From assembly GCF_000349845.1 (NCBI RefSeq), contig NC_020829.1, positions 3,541,001 through 3,605,000 of the forward strand: 64,000 nt of DNA, given 5' to 3'. The position numbers and the translations under genes were made by a program. This DNA comes from Pseudomonas sp. ATCC 13867. GTDB taxonomy: Bacteria > Pseudomonadota > Gammaproteobacteria > Pseudomonadales > Pseudomonadaceae. Under the pieces are notes generated by a model. The model was not told the origin of the DNA. It was given only the letters and a program-made list of their open reading frames with translations, and searched no databases. The first letter of the stretch is position 1, and every line of letters begins with the position of its first letter. Below are positions 18,344 to 29,340 of the stretch, in pieces.

Positions 18344-20845
18344 ATGAAGTCACTGTCGCTGCCCAACCTGTTCCGCCTCGCCCTGCGCCAACTGTGGCGC
18401 GAAGGGCGCAGCGGCGAGTTGCGGGTGTTGTTCTTCGCCCTGCTGGTCGCCGTGGCGGCCAGCTCCGCCATCGGCTACTTCAGCGCCAGGCTGAACGCCG
18501 CGATGCTGGTGCGCGCCGCCGAATTTCTCGGCGCCGACCTGGTGCTCAGCGGCACCCGGCCCGCCACCGGCGAGCAGGTCGACAGCGGCCTCAGGCTCGG
18601 CCTGCAGCACGCACGCAGCGTCGAGTTTTCCAGCGTGGTGGCCACCGACCAGGGCATCCAGCTCAGCAGCGTCAAGGCGGTGGGCGACAGCTACCCCTTG
18701 CGCGGCGAACTCAAGAGCGCGCCGGAACCCCTGCAGCCCGAGATCGAAGGCGGCCGCCCGCAGCCGGGGGAAATCTGGGTCGAATCGCGACTGCTGGCAA
18801 GCCTCGAGCTGAAGGTCGGCGACAGTGTCGACATCGGCCGCACGCCCCTGCGCATCGCTCGCGTGCTGACCTACGAGCCGGATCGCGCCGGCGACTTCTA
18901 CAGCCTGACGCCACGGGTGCTGATGAACCTGCGGGACCTGGATGCCACCGGCGTGGTGCAGCCCGGCAGCCGCGTGCGCTACCGCGACCTCTGGGGCGGC
19001 CCGCCCGAGGCGCTGCAGGCTTATCGCCAGGCGGCGAAGAACAGCCTCGCCGCCAACCAGCAACTGCAGGACGCCCACCACGGCAACCGGCAGATCGGCG
19101 ACGCCCTGGGTCGCGCCGAACGCTACCTGAACCTCGCCAGCCTCGCCGCCGTGCTGCTCGCAGGCGTCGCCGTGGCGCTGTCGGCCAACCGCTTCGCCAC
19201 CCGCCGCTTCGACGCCAGCGCGCTGCTGCGCTGCCTCGGTCTGTCGCACCGGGAAGCCCTGCTGCTGTACGGCACGCAACTGTTCACGCTGGGACTGCTC
19301 GCCAGCCTCTGCGGCGCCTTCCTCGGCTGGCTCGCCCAGCTTGGCCTGATGCACCTGCTGGGCAACCTGCTGCCGCCGCAGATCCCCGAAGCCGGAATCT
19401 TCCCCGCACTGGCCGGCATGGCCACCGGCTTCGTCGCCCTCGTCGGCTTCGCCCTGCCGCCGCTGGCCGCCCTCGGCCGCGTGCCGCCGCTGCGGGTACT
19501 GCGCAGCGACCTGCTGCCCGTGCCCATGCGTACCTGGATGGCCTATGCCTGCGCGCTGCTCGCCCTGGGCCTGATCATGTGGCGCCTGAGCCTGGACCTG
19601 AAGCTCACCCTCGCCCTGCTCGGCGGCGGCGCCATCGCCGCGGTGATCCTCGGCTTCATCATGCTGCTCGCCCTGCGCGGACTTCGCAGCGCGCTGCAGG
19701 GCGCCAGCCTGTCCTGGCGCCTCGGCCTCGGCCAACTGCTGCGCCACCCGCTGGCGGCCGCCGGACAGAGCCTGGCCTTCGGCCTGATCCTGCTGGCGAT
19801 GGCGCTCATCGCGCTGCTGCGCGGCGAGCTGCTGGACACCTGGCACGCACAACTGCCGGCGAACGCACCCAATCACTTCGCGCTGAACATCCTGCCCGCC
19901 GAGAAGGACAGCTTCGAGCAGCGGGTGAAGAAACTCTCGCCCAATGCCGAAGACCTCTACCCGATGGTGCCCGGCCGCCTGGTGGCGGTGAATGGCCAGC
20001 CGGTCCATGCGCTGAACGAGGACGTCCGCAGCGAACGCGCCCTGCAGCGCGATCTCGGGCTGACCTGGTCGGCGCGCCTGCCGGCGGGCAATCAGATCGT
20101 CGCCGGGCAGTGGTGGCAGGCGGGCGAGAACAACGGGCTCCCCGGTGTATCGGTGGAGGAAAAACTCGCCGGCAACCTCGGCCTGAACGTCGGCGACCGC
20201 CTGAGCTTCAGCGTTGCCGGCCAGACCCGCGAGGCACAGGTGCGCAGCCTGCGCTCGGTGAAATGGGACAACTTCCAGCCGAACTTCTTCATGGTCTTCG
20301 AACCCGGCACCCTCACCGACCTGCCGGTAACCTACCTGACCAGCTTCTACCTGCCGATCAGCCAGGAGCGCGACCTGATCGAACTGGCGCGCGCCTTCCC
20401 CACCGTCACGCTGCTGCCGGTGGATGCGTTGCTCGCACAGTTGCGCAGCATCCTCGACCAGGTGACGCTGGCGGTGGAGTACGTGCTGGTGTTCGTCCTC
20501 GCCGCCGGCTTCGTGGTGCTCTTCGCCGGCCTGCAGGCCACCCTCGACGAACGCCTGCGCCAGGGTGCCCTGCTCCGCGCCCTGGGCGCGGAACGCCAAC
20601 TGCTGATGCGCACCCGGCGCAGCGAGTTCGCCCTGCTCGGGGCGGTCAGCGGACTGCTCGCGGCGCTGGGCTGCGAACTGATCAGCTACCTGCTCTACCG
20701 GATGGTCTTCGAGCTGCCGTGGAGCCCGCATCCCTGGCTGCTCGCACTGCCCGTGCTGGGCGCACTGCTGGTGGGCGGCGCCGGGCTGCTCGGCACGCGG
20801 CGGGCGTTGAGCGTGAGCCCGTTGCGCCTGCTGCGCGAAGGCTGA
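18344..20845 (+). CDS. FtsX-family ABC permease (YbbP-like)
   Basis: An 833-residue integral membrane protein with a first helix near residues 25-45, a periplasmic MacB-like domain, two FtsX-type blocks each with about four helices, and a second large periplasmic domain (about 510-690). The order TM-periplasm-FtsX-TM-periplasm-FtsX is that of YbbP. It pairs with the preceding ATPase. By analogy with MacB and Lol systems it would extract or move lipophilic molecules at the inner membrane; the substrate is unknown. The tesA neighbour hints at lipid metabolism. Confidence 0.88.
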   Translation: MKSLSLPNLFRLALRQLWREGRSGELRVLFFALLVAVAASSAIGYFSARLNAAMLVRAAEFLGADLVLSGTRPATGEQVDSGLRLGLQHARSVEFSSVVATDQGIQLSSVKAVGDSYPLRGELKSAPEPLQPEIEGGRPQPGEIWVESRLLASLELKVGDSVDIGRTPLRIARVLTYEPDRAGDFYSLTPRVLMNLRDLDATGVVQPGSRVRYRDLWGGPPEALQAYRQAAKNSLAANQQLQDAHHGNRQIGDALGRAERYLNLASLAAVLLAGVAVALSANRFATRRFDASALLRCLGLSHREALLLYGTQLFTLGLLASLCGAFLGWLAQLGLMHLLGNLLPPQIPEAGIFPALAGMATGFVALVGFALPPLAALGRVPPLRVLRSDLLPVPMRTWMAYACALLALGLIMWRLSLDLKLTLALLGGGAIAAVILGFIMLLALRGLRSALQGASLSWRLGLGQLLRHPLAAAGQSLAFGLILLAMALIALLRGELLDTWHAQLPANAPNHFALNILPAEKDSFEQRVKKLSPNAEDLYPMVPGRLVAVNGQPVHALNEDVRSERALQRDLGLTWSARLPAGNQIVAGQWWQAGENNGLPGVSVEEKLAGNLGLNVGDRLSFSVAGQTREAQVRSLRSVKWDNFQPNFFMVFEPGTLTDLPVTYLTSFYLPISQERDLIELARAFPTVTLLPVDALLAQLRSILDQVTLAVEYVLVFVLAAGFVVLFAGLQATLDERLRQGALLRALGAERQLLMRTRRSEFALLGAVSGLLAALGCELISYLLYRMVFELPWSPHPWLLALPVLGALLVGGAGLLGTRRALSVSPLRLLREG

Positions 20846-20886
20846 TCGGGTAGACTCCGGTCATCATTCCTGTCACCTCGGAAGCC

Positions 20887-21384
20887 ATGAGCCGTTATCG
20901 CCCTCCCCGCCCCGCCGGTACCCCGCTGATCACCCCCGAAGGCGAAGCGCGCCTGCGCGCCGAGCTGCACGAGCTGTGGAACGTGCGCCGTCCGCAAGTG
21001 ACCCAGTCGGTCAGCGAGGCGGCGGCCCAGGGTGATCGTTCGGAGAACGCCGAGTACACCTATGGCAAGAAGATGCTGCGGGAGATCGACAGCCGCGTGC
21101 GCTTCCTGCGCAAGCGCCTGGAGAACTGCAAGGTGGTGAGCGAGCGTCCGGCCGACCCGAACAAGGTCTACTTCGGTGCCTGGGTCACACTGGAGGACGA
21201 GGACGGGGAGCAGGCACGCTATCGCATCGTCGGCCCGGACGAACTCGACCTGCGCAACAATCACATCAGCATCGACTCGCCACTCGCCCGCGCCCTGGTG
21301 GGCAAGGAGCTGGACGCCGAGGTGATGGTGCGCAGCCCGGCCGGTGAAAAGATGTGGTTCGTGATCGAAATCGAGTATCCCTGA
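20887..21384 (+). CDS. greB: Transcription elongation factor GreB
   Basis: 165 residues. The N-terminal coiled coil carries the acidic tip [14 protein letters not shown], which inserts in the RNA polymerase secondary channel and stimulates cleavage of backtracked RNA. The C-terminal FKBP-like domain ends in [14 protein letters not shown]. The early [19 protein letters not shown] segment and the basic patch favour GreB over GreA. GGAAG precedes the ATG. Confidence 0.95.
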   Translation: MSRYRPPRPAGTPLITPEGEARLRAELHELWNVRRPQVTQSVSEAAAQGDRSENAEYTYGKKMLREIDSRVRFLRKRLENCKVVSERPADPNKVYFGAWVTLEDEDGEQARYRIVGPDELDLRNNHISIDSPLARALVGKELDAEVMVRSPAGEKMWFVIEIEYP

Positions 21385-21414
21385 ACCATCATCGGCACGA
21401 TGAAGGGATATGCC

Positions 21415-21499
21415 CTTGCAGGAGCGAGCTTGCTCGCGAACCCGCCTCGGCTCCGGCGCTACCGGTGAGCCCGTTCGCGAGCAAGCTCGCTTCTACAGG
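21415..21499. repeat. REP pair 1 (greB 3' region)
   Basis: Two inverted copies of the Pseudomonas REP, GGAGCGAGCTTGCTCGCGAA and its complement, separated by about 30 bp. Each can form a GCGAGC-TT-GCTCGC hairpin, and together they form a larger cruciform. It lies between the convergent greB and the next leftward gene. Confidence 0.93.
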
Positions 21500-21511
21500 A
21501 ATAAACCGGGA

Positions 21512-21832
21512 TCAGAACGGCTGCGGCCGCCGGGTGATCAGCCCCTGCCGGGCGACACGGGTGAGTTCGCGAACCGTGGACTCCAACTGCCCGGCACTGG
21601 GCGCCTGGACCACGGCGAAGTCGAAGCGGTCGGATGGGAAACGGGCGATGTCGGCGACGGTTTCGGCGAACTGGACCAGGAACGTACGCGAACCGTTCCA
21701 GCGCTTGGGCCAGCCATCGAGATAACGAACGAGAGTGGGCTGGTGATTGCCGCCCAGGAGGATCTTCGGGTTGCGACGCACCAGGCTGGTGGTGATGGGG
21801 GCCAGGCGCACATGCGGGTTGGGGCAGGTCAT
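21512..21832 (-). CDS. Conserved hypothetical protein
   Basis: A 106-residue protein, not recognised. No signal peptide or membrane segment is visible. The C-terminal half (RFDFAVVQAPSAGQL followed by ELTRVARQGLITRR) reads like the end of a Rossmann-type methyltransferase domain, so it may be a reduced relative. It ends inside the interval after REP pair 1. From memory P. aeruginosa has a hypothetical gene in the same place. Confidence 0.5.
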   Translation of the reverse strand: MTCPNPHVRLAPITTSLVRRNPKILLGGNHQPTLVRYLDGWPKRWNGSRTFLVQFAETVADIARFPSDRFDFAVVQAPSAGQLESTVRELTRVARQGLITRRPQPF

Positions 21833-22025
21833 GGTCTCTAGTCTTCCGCCTCTTGAGTCCTGCTGGACGCGGCGAGAGGCACACCGAAACCAGCGCTTTA
21901 GCGGTATTTCGATGTCGGCTTCGCCGCATCCGCGCCCCGCAAGTTGCTACTTAAATCGGCGCTGTTCGGCATCCTAGATAAGCCCCGGCGATACTGTCAA
22001 GGCGACTTCTGTCGAGGGAAACACA

Positions 22026-22544
22026 ATGAGCACACCCCCGCTGCGGCTGTTCTTCGCCCTGCCCTGTCCACCGGAGCTGGCGGAAGCGATCTGCACCTGG
22101 CGCACCGGCCTGCACCTGGATGGCCAGGGCGTCGCGCAGGCCAATCTGCACCTGACCCTGGCCTTCCTCGGCGCCATCCCCCGCGGCCGCAAGGCGGACC
22201 TGCTGGCCATCGGCGCGAGCCTGCCGCGCCGCGCGTTCACCCTGCAACTGGACCGCCTGGCCCGCTGGCGGAACGGCATCCTGCACCTGGCGCCAAGCAC
22301 GGTGCCCGACGAACTCCACGAGCTGGCGCAGGCCCTGCGCGAAGCGCTGCAGGCCAATGCCTTCGAGGTCGAGCAGCGGCCGTTCCATCCACACCTGACC
22401 CTGGCGCGCCACGTCCACACCCTGCCGCCCGCGCAACCGTCCTTCGAATGGCCGGCCCGCGCGATCACCCTGTACAGCTCGGAAAACAGCCCGACGGGCG
22501 TGCGCTATCGCCCTCTCGGCGAATGGCCGCTAGACCACCCCTGA
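22026..22544 (+). CDS. thpR: RNA 2',3'-cyclic phosphodiesterase (ThpR/LigT)
   Basis: A 172-residue 2H phosphoesterase. Both HxTx catalytic motifs are present: HLTL in QANLHLTLAFLG and HLTL in FHPHLTLARH. The N-terminus LRLFFALPCPPELAEAI is typical of LigT. The enzyme hydrolyses 2',3'-cyclic phosphates at RNA ends. Its last 15 bp overlap the 3' end of the convergent LysR gene. Confidence 0.9.
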   Translation: MSTPPLRLFFALPCPPELAEAICTWRTGLHLDGQGVAQANLHLTLAFLGAIPRGRKADLLAIGASLPRRAFTLQLDRLARWRNGILHLAPSTVPDELHELAQALREALQANAFEVEQRPFHPHLTLARHVHTLPPAQPSFEWPARAITLYSSENSPTGVRYRPLGEWPLDHP

Positions 22545-23414
22545 CTGCGCGTAGTCGAGGAAGCGACGCAACGCCGCCGTGGGGAATTTATCGATGTGCA
22601 ACGCGCGGAAGAAGGTGCGCCGCAGCGGCCCCAGTGGATTGTCCAGGCGCACCAGCTCTCCCCGCGCCAGCTCCGCGTGGACCACGCGCTGCGACAGGCA
22701 GGTGATCCCCGCCCCACGGCCCACCAGATGCTTGATCGCCTCGGCGTTGCTGATTTCCAGCGGCGCGTTCAGGCTACCCAGGCGCGGCAGCACCTGCTGC
22801 TCGAACGTGACGCGGGTGCCCGATCCGGACTCGCGCAAGACCCAGCGTGCCGCCGCCAGGTCCTCCAGGCTGACCTGCCGCGCCAGCGCCAGCGGATGGT
22901 CCGGCGCGGCCACCAGCAGCAGCTCATCGTCGGTCCAGGGCGTGAGCTGGATCTGCGGATGCTGGATCGGCGCCTCGATGAAGGCCACGTCCAGACGAAA
23001 CTCGGCCAGCGCCTCGATCACATCGCGGCTGTTGGCCACCTGCAATTGCAGCCGGCTGTCCGGCAACTCAGCGAGAAAGCCCGCCATCACTTGTGGCAAC
23101 AGGTAGCCGCCGATGCTGCGGCTCGCCCCCAGGCTGAGCTGCACCGGCGCGACCCCGAACAGGTTCTCCAGCTCCTCGCCCTGGGCCAGCAACGCGCTGG
23201 CCTTCGGATAGAAGGCGCGACCGTTGTCGTTCAGCGCCAGGCGCTTGCCACTGCGATCGAACAGACGTGTCCCCAGCGCCCGTTCCAGTTCCTGCAACGC
23301 CTGGCTTGCCGCCGACTGCGAGAGCGCGATGCGCGTGGCCGCCTGGGTGACATTGCCCAGTTCGGCAATCGCGGTGAAGGTCGCCAACTGGCGAAGGGTG
23401 ATGCGAGGAGCCAT
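22530..23414 (-). CDS. LysR-family regulator, YeiE/CbbR-like
   Basis: A 294-residue LysR regulator with the helix-turn-helix TLRQLATFTAIAELGNVTQAAT and SQSAASQALQELERALGT, then an effector-binding domain. It is divergent from a YeiH-family gene, as YeiE is from YeiH in enterobacteria, and is probably its regulator. The ATG at 23414 has no clear ribosome-binding site; an in-frame TTG at 23432 is an alternative. Its 3' end overlaps thpR by 15 bp on the opposite strand. Confidence 0.85.
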   Translation of the reverse strand: MAPRITLRQLATFTAIAELGNVTQAATRIALSQSAASQALQELERALGTRLFDRSGKRLALNDNGRAFYPKASALLAQGEELENLFGVAPVQLSLGASRSIGGYLLPQVMAGFLAELPDSRLQLQVANSRDVIEALAEFRLDVAFIEAPIQHPQIQLTPWTDDELLLVAAPDHPLALARQVSLEDLAAARWVLRESGSGTRVTFEQQVLPRLGSLNAPLEISNAEAIKHLVGRGAGITCLSQRVVHAELARGELVRLDNPLGPLRRTFFRALHIDKFPTAALRRFLDYAQSGVV

Positions 23415-23507
23415 ATCGATAAAACCGTTCAACTCAATAAGAACAATCCGTTTTTACACTAAGTGGCGCCACGGCACCATGACGACACCTTACACAAGGA
23501 GCCCTTC

Positions 23508-24539
23508 ATGAACGCCGCCCTACGCCGCCTGCCCTACTACCTGCCCGGCGCCCTGCTCTGCCTCGCCATCGCTTTCGGCTCGCGCCAACTGATGGAAATT
23601 CCCGCACTGCAACACCTGGGCCTCGGCAGCCTGACCCTGGCCATCCTGATCGGCCTGCTGGCGGGCAATCTCGGGCTCGCCCGCTTCGGCGGCATTCGTC
23701 CCGGCGTGGACCTGTCCCGCCAACAACTGCTGCGTCTGGGCGTCGTGCTCTATGGCCTGCGCCTGACCTTCCAGGACATCGCCGCCCTCGGCCCGGCCGT
23801 CCTGATCATCGACGTGCTGATGGTCGCCAGCACCCTGACCGTCGCCTGGTGGATCGGCGAGCGCTGGCTCAAGCTGCCGCGCGAAAGCGCCCTGCTGATC
23901 GGCGCCGGCAGCGCCATCTGCGGTGCCGCGGCGGTGATGGCGAGCAGCCCGGTGCTCAAGGCGCGCGCCGAGCACACCGCCGTCGCCGTGGCCACCGTGG
24001 TGCTGTTCGGCACCCTGGCGATGCTGTTGCACCCGATGATCTATGCCGCGCTGCCCAACCTGTTCGGCAGCGATCAGGCCTTCGGCGTGTTCAGCGGCTC
24101 GACCATCCATGAAGTCGCCCAGGTGGTCGCCGCCGGACGGGCTATGGACCCGGCCGCCGCCGACGCGGCGCTGATCAGCAAGATGCTGCGCGTCCTGCTG
24201 CTGGCCCCGGCGCTGCTGATCCTTGGCCGCATCGGCAGCAGCGAAGTCGCCGAGCCGGGCCAACGCCGCAAGCTGCACGTTCCCGGTTTCGCCGTGGCCT
24301 TCCTGCTGGTCACCGGGCTACGTTCGCTGGGCTGGGTTCCGCACAGCTGGCTGGCGCCGCTGCAACAGATGGACGACGTGATGCTGGGCATGGCGATGGC
24401 CGCCCTGGGACTGGCGACCCGCCTGGGCGACCTGCGCAAGGAAGGACCCAAGCCGCTGTTGCTGGGTGCTGGACTGTTCGTCTTCCTGCTGGTCGGCGGC
24501 GGCCTGATCAATGGCGGCGTGCAGTACCTCTTCCACTGA
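23508..24539 (+). CDS. YeiH-family putative sulfate/anion exporter
   Basis: A 343-residue inner-membrane protein with about ten hydrophobic segments. Family motifs include LGLGSLTLAILIGLLAGNLG, LGVVLYGLRLTFQDI, GAGSAICGAAAVMA and FSGSTIHEVAQVVAAG. The family (UPF0324/Cons_hypoth698) is annotated as putative sulfate exporters, mainly on genomic context. AAGGAG precedes the ATG at 23508. It is divergent from its presumed LysR regulator and followed by a strong terminator. Confidence 0.88.
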   Translation: MNAALRRLPYYLPGALLCLAIAFGSRQLMEIPALQHLGLGSLTLAILIGLLAGNLGLARFGGIRPGVDLSRQQLLRLGVVLYGLRLTFQDIAALGPAVLIIDVLMVASTLTVAWWIGERWLKLPRESALLIGAGSAICGAAAVMASSPVLKARAEHTAVAVATVVLFGTLAMLLHPMIYAALPNLFGSDQAFGVFSGSTIHEVAQVVAAGRAMDPAAADAALISKMLRVLLLAPALLILGRIGSSEVAEPGQRRKLHVPGFAVAFLLVTGLRSLGWVPHSWLAPLQQMDDVMLGMAMAALGLATRLGDLRKEGPKPLLLGAGLFVFLLVGGGLINGGVQYLFH

Positions 24540-24553
24540 TCCGGCGAGCAAGG

Positions 24554-24590
24554 AAAAAGGGCGGACACCATCGGTGTCCGCCCTTTTTTT
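24554..24590. terminator. Intrinsic terminator after the YeiH gene
   Basis: AAAAAGGGCGGACACC, a short loop, then GGTGTCCGCCCTTTTTTT. It is strong for rightward transcripts, and the A-tract means it may also serve the leftward DoxX gene. Confidence 0.94.
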
Positions 24591-24607
24591 GCATTTCCCA
24601 GCGGCGA

Positions 24608-25042
24608 TCAGCTGGACAGCTTGCGATCCAGGGAGAACGGACCGGCGCCGCTGATCAGCAACGCGACGCTGATCATGATCAGAGTGAAGGCATATTCGAA
24701 ACCGTTGGCGGTGATGAAGAAGCCATTGACCAGGTGCACGCTGAACACGGCCACCAGCATGGCGACGATCAGCGGAATGCTCGCCAGGCGCACCAGCAGC
24801 CCCAGCACCAGCGCAAGGCCACCGAAGAACTCCGCACTGCCGGCCAGGACAGCCATCAGGTAGCCCGGGGTCACACCCAGGGACTCCAGCCATCCCGCCA
24901 TGCCCTGCAGCCCCGGGCCGCCGAAGGCGCCGAAGAGCTTCTGCGAGCCGTGTGCCATGAAGGTCAGGCCAGTGGTGATGCGCAGGACAGCGATGCCTGC
25001 GCCGGCGTTGGTGGACAGGATGGATTTGATCAGCGGGTTCAT
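24608..25042 (-). CDS. DoxX-family membrane protein
   Basis: A 144-residue protein with four hydrophobic helices and the DoxX pattern: VLRITTGLTFMAHGSQKLFG, then an AEFFGGLALVLGLLVR segment and a C-terminal NGFEYAFTLIMIS helix. Members are annotated as quinol-oxidase-like or redox-stress membrane proteins; the biochemical role is unclear. AAGGA precedes the ATG. The upstream interval (25043-25159) is AT-rich with repeats of AATCAATC and is likely its promoter. Confidence 0.85.
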   Translation of the reverse strand: MNPLIKSILSTNAGAGIAVLRITTGLTFMAHGSQKLFGAFGGPGLQGMAGWLESLGVTPGYLMAVLAGSAEFFGGLALVLGLLVRLASIPLIVAMLVAVFSVHLVNGFFITANGFEYAFTLIMISVALLISGAGPFSLDRKLSS

Positions 25043-25159
25043 GGTGAGTCCTTGTGCAGAAGGGAGTGGGCCGCAACCGTGGTTGCTTGGGGATCAATAT
25101 AGACAATTATCTCGATACAAAAAGCGCAAAAATTCCCTTTAATCAATCGAAATAATCAA

Positions 25160-26584
25160 TCATTTTTTGATCGTTGCCACGCTCTCCCGTGGCTCCAGGC
25201 CATCACGTTCACGCTGATATGCAAGATAGTACTTGTTGACGCTGCTGACATAGTTCACCACGCCCATGCCCAGCTGCTCGGCCGCCACCCGCTCGACCTG
25301 GAAGAACCAGCGGTTCGGGTCGAGCCCTTGCCGCCGCGCCTCCGCGCGCAGGCTCTGGATCCGCTCGGGACCGGCGTTGTACGCCGCCAGCACGAAGGCC
25401 ATGCGATCGCGCTCGTTGATCCGCGGACTGGAGAAGAAGCGCTTGCGCAGCATCGCCACATAGCGGCTGGCGGCCTGCACATTGCTTTCCTTCTGGTGCA
25501 CGGAGCCCACTCCCACGGCACGCGCCGCCGCCGGGGTGATCTGCATCAGGCCGGTCGCGCCACCGGCCCCGCGCGCGCTGGCATTGAGGTTGGATTCCTT
25601 GAACGCCACCGCGGCCAGGGCCAGCCAGTCGACCTTGTTCTGCTCGGCGTAGCGTTGCAGGGTCGGGCGCACCGCTTCCAGACGCTTGCGATCGGTGGCC
25701 ACCAGCGGGTTGCGCACCTGGTAGGCGCGCCGATAGAGACGCCGGAAGGCGCTGTCCTGGTCCGCCGGCGGACGGTATTCCTTGAGGAAGCCGTTGACGC
25801 TGGCGCGCAGCATCGGCGCATCGCGGCGCACGTACCAGGTCATGCTTTCGGTGTTGTCCAGCACCAGGTGCCGGTCGACGCGCAGCTTGGTGAAGACCTT
25901 GGCCCAGCGCTCGGCGATGGGCTGCTCGACCACGGTGTAGTTGAAGATACCGGCCTGGACCATCTCCAGCACGTCTTCCACAGCCAGCGAGGAGTCGGTC
26001 CATTCCAGCACCAGCGGCGCCATCCGGCGCTGGGCCAGACGCTCGTTGACCCGCTGTATGGCCTCCCCGGCCGCGCTGCCGGCCGGCAGGGTGATGGTGC
26101 GGCCGGCGAGCTGCTCCAGCCGTACGAAGCGGCGGTTGCCCTGCTTGGTCACCAGCACCAGCGGTACGTCCTGCTTCCACGGCAGGCTGGCGCTGACATT
26201 CTGCCCATCGCGGGCCAGCAGGATCTCGCCGGGGGCGACCAGATCGCCCTCGCCACGCTGCAGCGCGCCGAGCAGTTGATCCTTGGCCTTGGGAATGAAT
26301 TTGATGGTGAGCGGTTTGCGGCCCGCGGCCGAGTCGTTCAGGTACTGCTCGAAGGCGCGCAGGCGGCGATATTCAATGCCGATGGGCTCGCCCTTGATCT
26401 CCCCGGAGCTGTTGCGACTCTGGTTGACCAGGACGCGGAGAACGCCACCGGAACGGATGGAGGCAAGATCATGGCTGCTACCACTATCCTGCTCCCAGTT
26501 TTCTGGCTGGGTCGTCAGGCGTGCAGTCGCCGGCAGTGGCATCAGGGCCACCAGGCACAGCATCAGCAGCAACAGTCGCGTCAT
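25160..26584 (-). CDS. MltF-like lytic transglycosylase
   Basis: A 474-residue periplasmic murein hydrolase. A signal peptide (about 1-22) is followed by a solute-binding-protein family 3 domain (about 45-280: [14 protein letters not shown]...) and a C-terminal SLT domain whose catalytic Glu lies in [12 protein letters not shown]. The motifs [15 protein letters not shown] and AYNAGPERI are classical SLT. This two-domain plan is that of MltF, where the first domain regulates the second. GGAGAG precedes the ATG. Confidence 0.9.
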   Translation of the reverse strand: MTRLLLLMLCLVALMPLPATARLTTQPENWEQDSGSSHDLASIRSGGVLRVLVNQSRNSSGEIKGEPIGIEYRRLRAFEQYLNDSAAGRKPLTIKFIPKAKDQLLGALQRGEGDLVAPGEILLARDGQNVSASLPWKQDVPLVLVTKQGNRRFVRLEQLAGRTITLPAGSAAGEAIQRVNERLAQRRMAPLVLEWTDSSLAVEDVLEMVQAGIFNYTVVEQPIAERWAKVFTKLRVDRHLVLDNTESMTWYVRRDAPMLRASVNGFLKEYRPPADQDSAFRRLYRRAYQVRNPLVATDRKRLEAVRPTLQRYAEQNKVDWLALAAVAFKESNLNASARGAGGATGLMQITPAAARAVGVGSVHQKESNVQAASRYVAMLRKRFFSSPRINERDRMAFVLAAYNAGPERIQSLRAEARRQGLDPNRWFFQVERVAAEQLGMGVVNYVSSVNKYYLAYQRERDGLEPRESVATIKK

Positions 26585-26810
26585 CCAGCTCTCCAGGGGG
26601 GGTTGCACACGGCACCGGCCCAATCAGAGCGCGGCGTTGGCCACAAGTTCCCGGCCGCCGAGGGCGCGCGAGGGTCTCATAGCAAGGGCCGTATGCCAAC
26701 CCGAAATTCCGGAAGCACTTTCAGAAGTGGCTTCAACTATCTGTTTTCAAAGGTTTTTATGGAAAAACAGAGGTTCTGCTATGCTGCTCGCCCGAACCAA
26801 GGGAAGCACC

Positions 26811-27611
26811 ATGCAACTGATCGACATCGGCGTCAACCTCACGCACCCGAGCTTTGCGCCGGAACGTGAAGCTCTCCTCGCCCGCGCGTTCGACGCCGGA
26901 GTCGCCCAACTGGTGATCACCGGCACCAGCCTGGACGACAGCGAGCAAGCCCTGGAGCTGTGCCGGCGACTGGACGAAAACCAGCGCCTTTACTGCACCG
27001 CGGGCGTCCACCCGCACGAGGCCAGCCACTGGAACGACGACAGCGCCCGCACCCTGCGCGGCCTGTTGAAGGAAGACCGGGTGCGCGCCGTCGGCGAGTG
27101 CGGACTGGACTTCAATCGCGACTTTTCGCCACGTCCGCAACAAGAGAAAACCTTCGAGGAACAACTGGCGCTGGCCGTCGAGTTGCAGAAGCCCGTGTTC
27201 ATCCATGAACGCGACGCCGCCGAACGCCTGCTGGCGATCCTCAAGGATTTCCGCGACACGTTGCCCGCCGCCGTGGTGCATTGCTTCACCGGCGAGCGCC
27301 GCGCGCTCTACCGCTACCTCGACCTGGACCTGCACATCGGCATCACCGGCTGGATCTGCGACGAACGCCGCGGCACCCACCTGCAGGAGCTGGTCAGGGA
27401 AATCCCCGCTGGCCGGCTGATGCTGGAAAGCGATGCGCCCTATCTCATGCCGCGCACGCTGCGGCCCAAGCCCAAGCACGGCCGCAACGAACCGGCCTAC
27501 CTGCCGGAAGTGCTGGCCTGCGTGGCCCAGCATCGCGGCGAAAGCCCCGAGCAGGTGGCCGCCCACACCACCGATTGCGCACGACGCTTCTTCGATCTTC
27601 CAAAGGTGTGA
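26811..27611 (+). CDS. tatD: TatD 3'-5' DNA exonuclease
   Basis: A 266-residue TIM-barrel metal-dependent hydrolase. It matches E. coli TatD throughout, including the opening [49 protein letters not shown] and SDAPYLMPR. Metal ligands are in the HPH, ECG, HCF and SDAPY motifs. TatD degrades single-stranded DNA and RNA during repair and DNA fragmentation. It stands apart from any tat translocase gene. GGGA precedes the ATG. Confidence 0.93.
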   Translation: MQLIDIGVNLTHPSFAPEREALLARAFDAGVAQLVITGTSLDDSEQALELCRRLDENQRLYCTAGVHPHEASHWNDDSARTLRGLLKEDRVRAVGECGLDFNRDFSPRPQQEKTFEEQLALAVELQKPVFIHERDAAERLLAILKDFRDTLPAAVVHCFTGERRALYRYLDLDLHIGITGWICDERRGTHLQELVREIPAGRLMLESDAPYLMPRTLRPKPKHGRNEPAYLPEVLACVAQHRGESPEQVAAHTTDCARRFFDLPKV

Positions 27612-27748
27612 TGCCGCTCTCAAGATTACCGCCCAGCGGCCGTTAACCCCGGTGTGGAAGGTGGCTTGATCCCCATCAGTAGCCAGCCTTCATCCTTTTC
27701 ACGACAATGGCGGCGCATTGCCACCATTCGACCGACAAGAAGACCATC

Positions 27749-29227
27749 ATGGCCGCCTGGATCCGCGACATTTCCCTCAAATACAAATTCTGGGCCGTAA
27801 ACGCGGTCACCTTTTTCACCACCCTGCTGCTGGTGCTGTTCGCCATGCACCAGGAGCTCGATGCCCGTAACCAGCAGGCGCGCCAGGGCGCCGAAGCCCA
27901 GGCTCGTCTGCTGCAGGACTGGCCTGCCGCCACGCCGCTGCCCGGCAGCGCAACGCTGGTGGGCTTCGCCGCCGGTAGCGCACCGCAGGTTCCCGGCCTG
28001 GACGCCTCCGCCCTCGCCCGCGCCAACGGCTGGGTCGACCTGCAAGGCGCCGAAAGCCGCCTCGGCCCGCTGGCCGGCGCCTACGTCCAGAACCTGAACG
28101 ACGGCCAGCGCGTCGCCGTGCTGGCACCCGGCGCCAGCCTCTGGAGCGTATTCGAGGACCGCGCGCCGGCCTACGCGGTCGCCGTGCTGGTGCTGATGCT
28201 CGCACTGCTCGCCGCCTCGCAGTTGCTGATCCGCTTCATCCTGACCCACCTGCTGACCCTGCGCGACGTGATGCTGCACGTGGAAAAGAGCGGCGACCTC
28301 TCCGCCCGCGTGCCGCTGGAAAGCCGCGACGAAGTCGGTCAGATGGCCACCGCCTTCAATGCCATGCAGGCGGGCTACCAGAGGGTCGTCAGTACCGTCG
28401 CCCAGGCCGCCGGCCGCCTCGACGAAGGCGCTCGCAGCCTCGCTGCCAGCATGGGCCAGGTGCGCCAGGGCATGCTCGGCCAGCAGAGCGAGACCGACCA
28501 GGCCGCCACCGCCATCAACGAGATGTCCACCACCGTGCACCACATCGCCCAGCACGCCGCCGACACCCGTGACCAGTCGCAGGAAGCCGACCGCCTCGCC
28601 GGCAACGGCCAGCAAGTGGTCGGTCGCGTCGGCCAGTCCATCGCCGGGCTGTCCCAGGGCGTGCAGCAGACCGCCGAGATGATCCAGCAACTGGCCCAGG
28701 ACAGCCACAAGATCAGCAGCGTGGTCAGCGTGATCCACGGCATCGCCGAACAGACCAACCTGCTTGCCCTCAATGCCGCCATCGAGGCCGCCCGCGCCGG
28801 CGAGATGGGCCGCGGCTTCGCCGTGGTCGCCGACGAGGTGCGCAACCTCGCCAAGCGCGTGCAGGACTCCACCGACGAGATCACCCAGATGATCAACGCC
28901 CTGCAATCCGGCACCCGCGACGCCGTGGAGTTCATGCAGGAAAGCTCGATCAAGGCCGACGGTTGCGTCGAGGAAGCCCGCGAGGCCGGCGAGGCCCTGG
29001 CAGCCATCGCTTCGGCCGTGGCGCTGATGCGCGAGAGCAACACGCAGATCGCCGTGGCCGCCGAACAGCAGAGCCAGGTCGCCGAGGAGATGACCCGCTC
29101 GGTGGTCGGCATCCGCGACGTCACCGAGCTCACCGTGCAGCAGACCGTGGATTCGGCCGGCACCAGCCATCAACTGGCGGACCTCGCCGGCGAACTCAGC
29201 CGCGCGATCCGCCAACTGCGCCTGTAA
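27749..29227 (+). CDS. Methyl-accepting chemotaxis protein
   Basis: A 492-residue chemoreceptor. TM1 spans about 14-33, a periplasmic ligand domain of about 107 residues follows, and TM2 spans about 141-161. A HAMP domain leads into the cytoplasmic signalling hairpin with the highly conserved tip [19 protein letters not shown] and [15 protein letters not shown]. The ligand domain is small and low in recognisable motifs, so the signal is unknown. It lacks the C-terminal pentapeptide for CheR tethering. The ATG at 27749 is preferred over one at 27707, which would add a non-conserved leader. Confidence 0.93.
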   Translation: MAAWIRDISLKYKFWAVNAVTFFTTLLLVLFAMHQELDARNQQARQGAEAQARLLQDWPAATPLPGSATLVGFAAGSAPQVPGLDASALARANGWVDLQGAESRLGPLAGAYVQNLNDGQRVAVLAPGASLWSVFEDRAPAYAVAVLVLMLALLAASQLLIRFILTHLLTLRDVMLHVEKSGDLSARVPLESRDEVGQMATAFNAMQAGYQRVVSTVAQAAGRLDEGARSLAASMGQVRQGMLGQQSETDQAATAINEMSTTVHHIAQHAADTRDQSQEADRLAGNGQQVVGRVGQSIAGLSQGVQQTAEMIQQLAQDSHKISSVVSVIHGIAEQTNLLALNAAIEAARAGEMGRGFAVVADEVRNLAKRVQDSTDEITQMINALQSGTRDAVEFMQESSIKADGCVEEAREAGEALAAIASAVALMRESNTQIAVAAEQQSQVAEEMTRSVVGIRDVTELTVQQTVDSAGTSHQLADLAGELSRAIRQLRL

Positions 29228-29340
29228 TCCCTATCGACCGCATAGCCAGCGCCGATTGGCGCCGCTTCCCAGCCTGGACCTAGACTTCGAACAGGTACCC
29301 GCCGCCCGCGGCGGGTCCGTCTTCGTACAGGAGCGTGCTC

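Noticed and set aside
18350..20731. Very long open frame on the minus strand opposite the ABC permease gene
   Set aside because: GC-rich codon bias opens antisense frames. The translation is Gln/Ala/His-rich with no family motif, while the plus strand encodes a clear FtsX permease.
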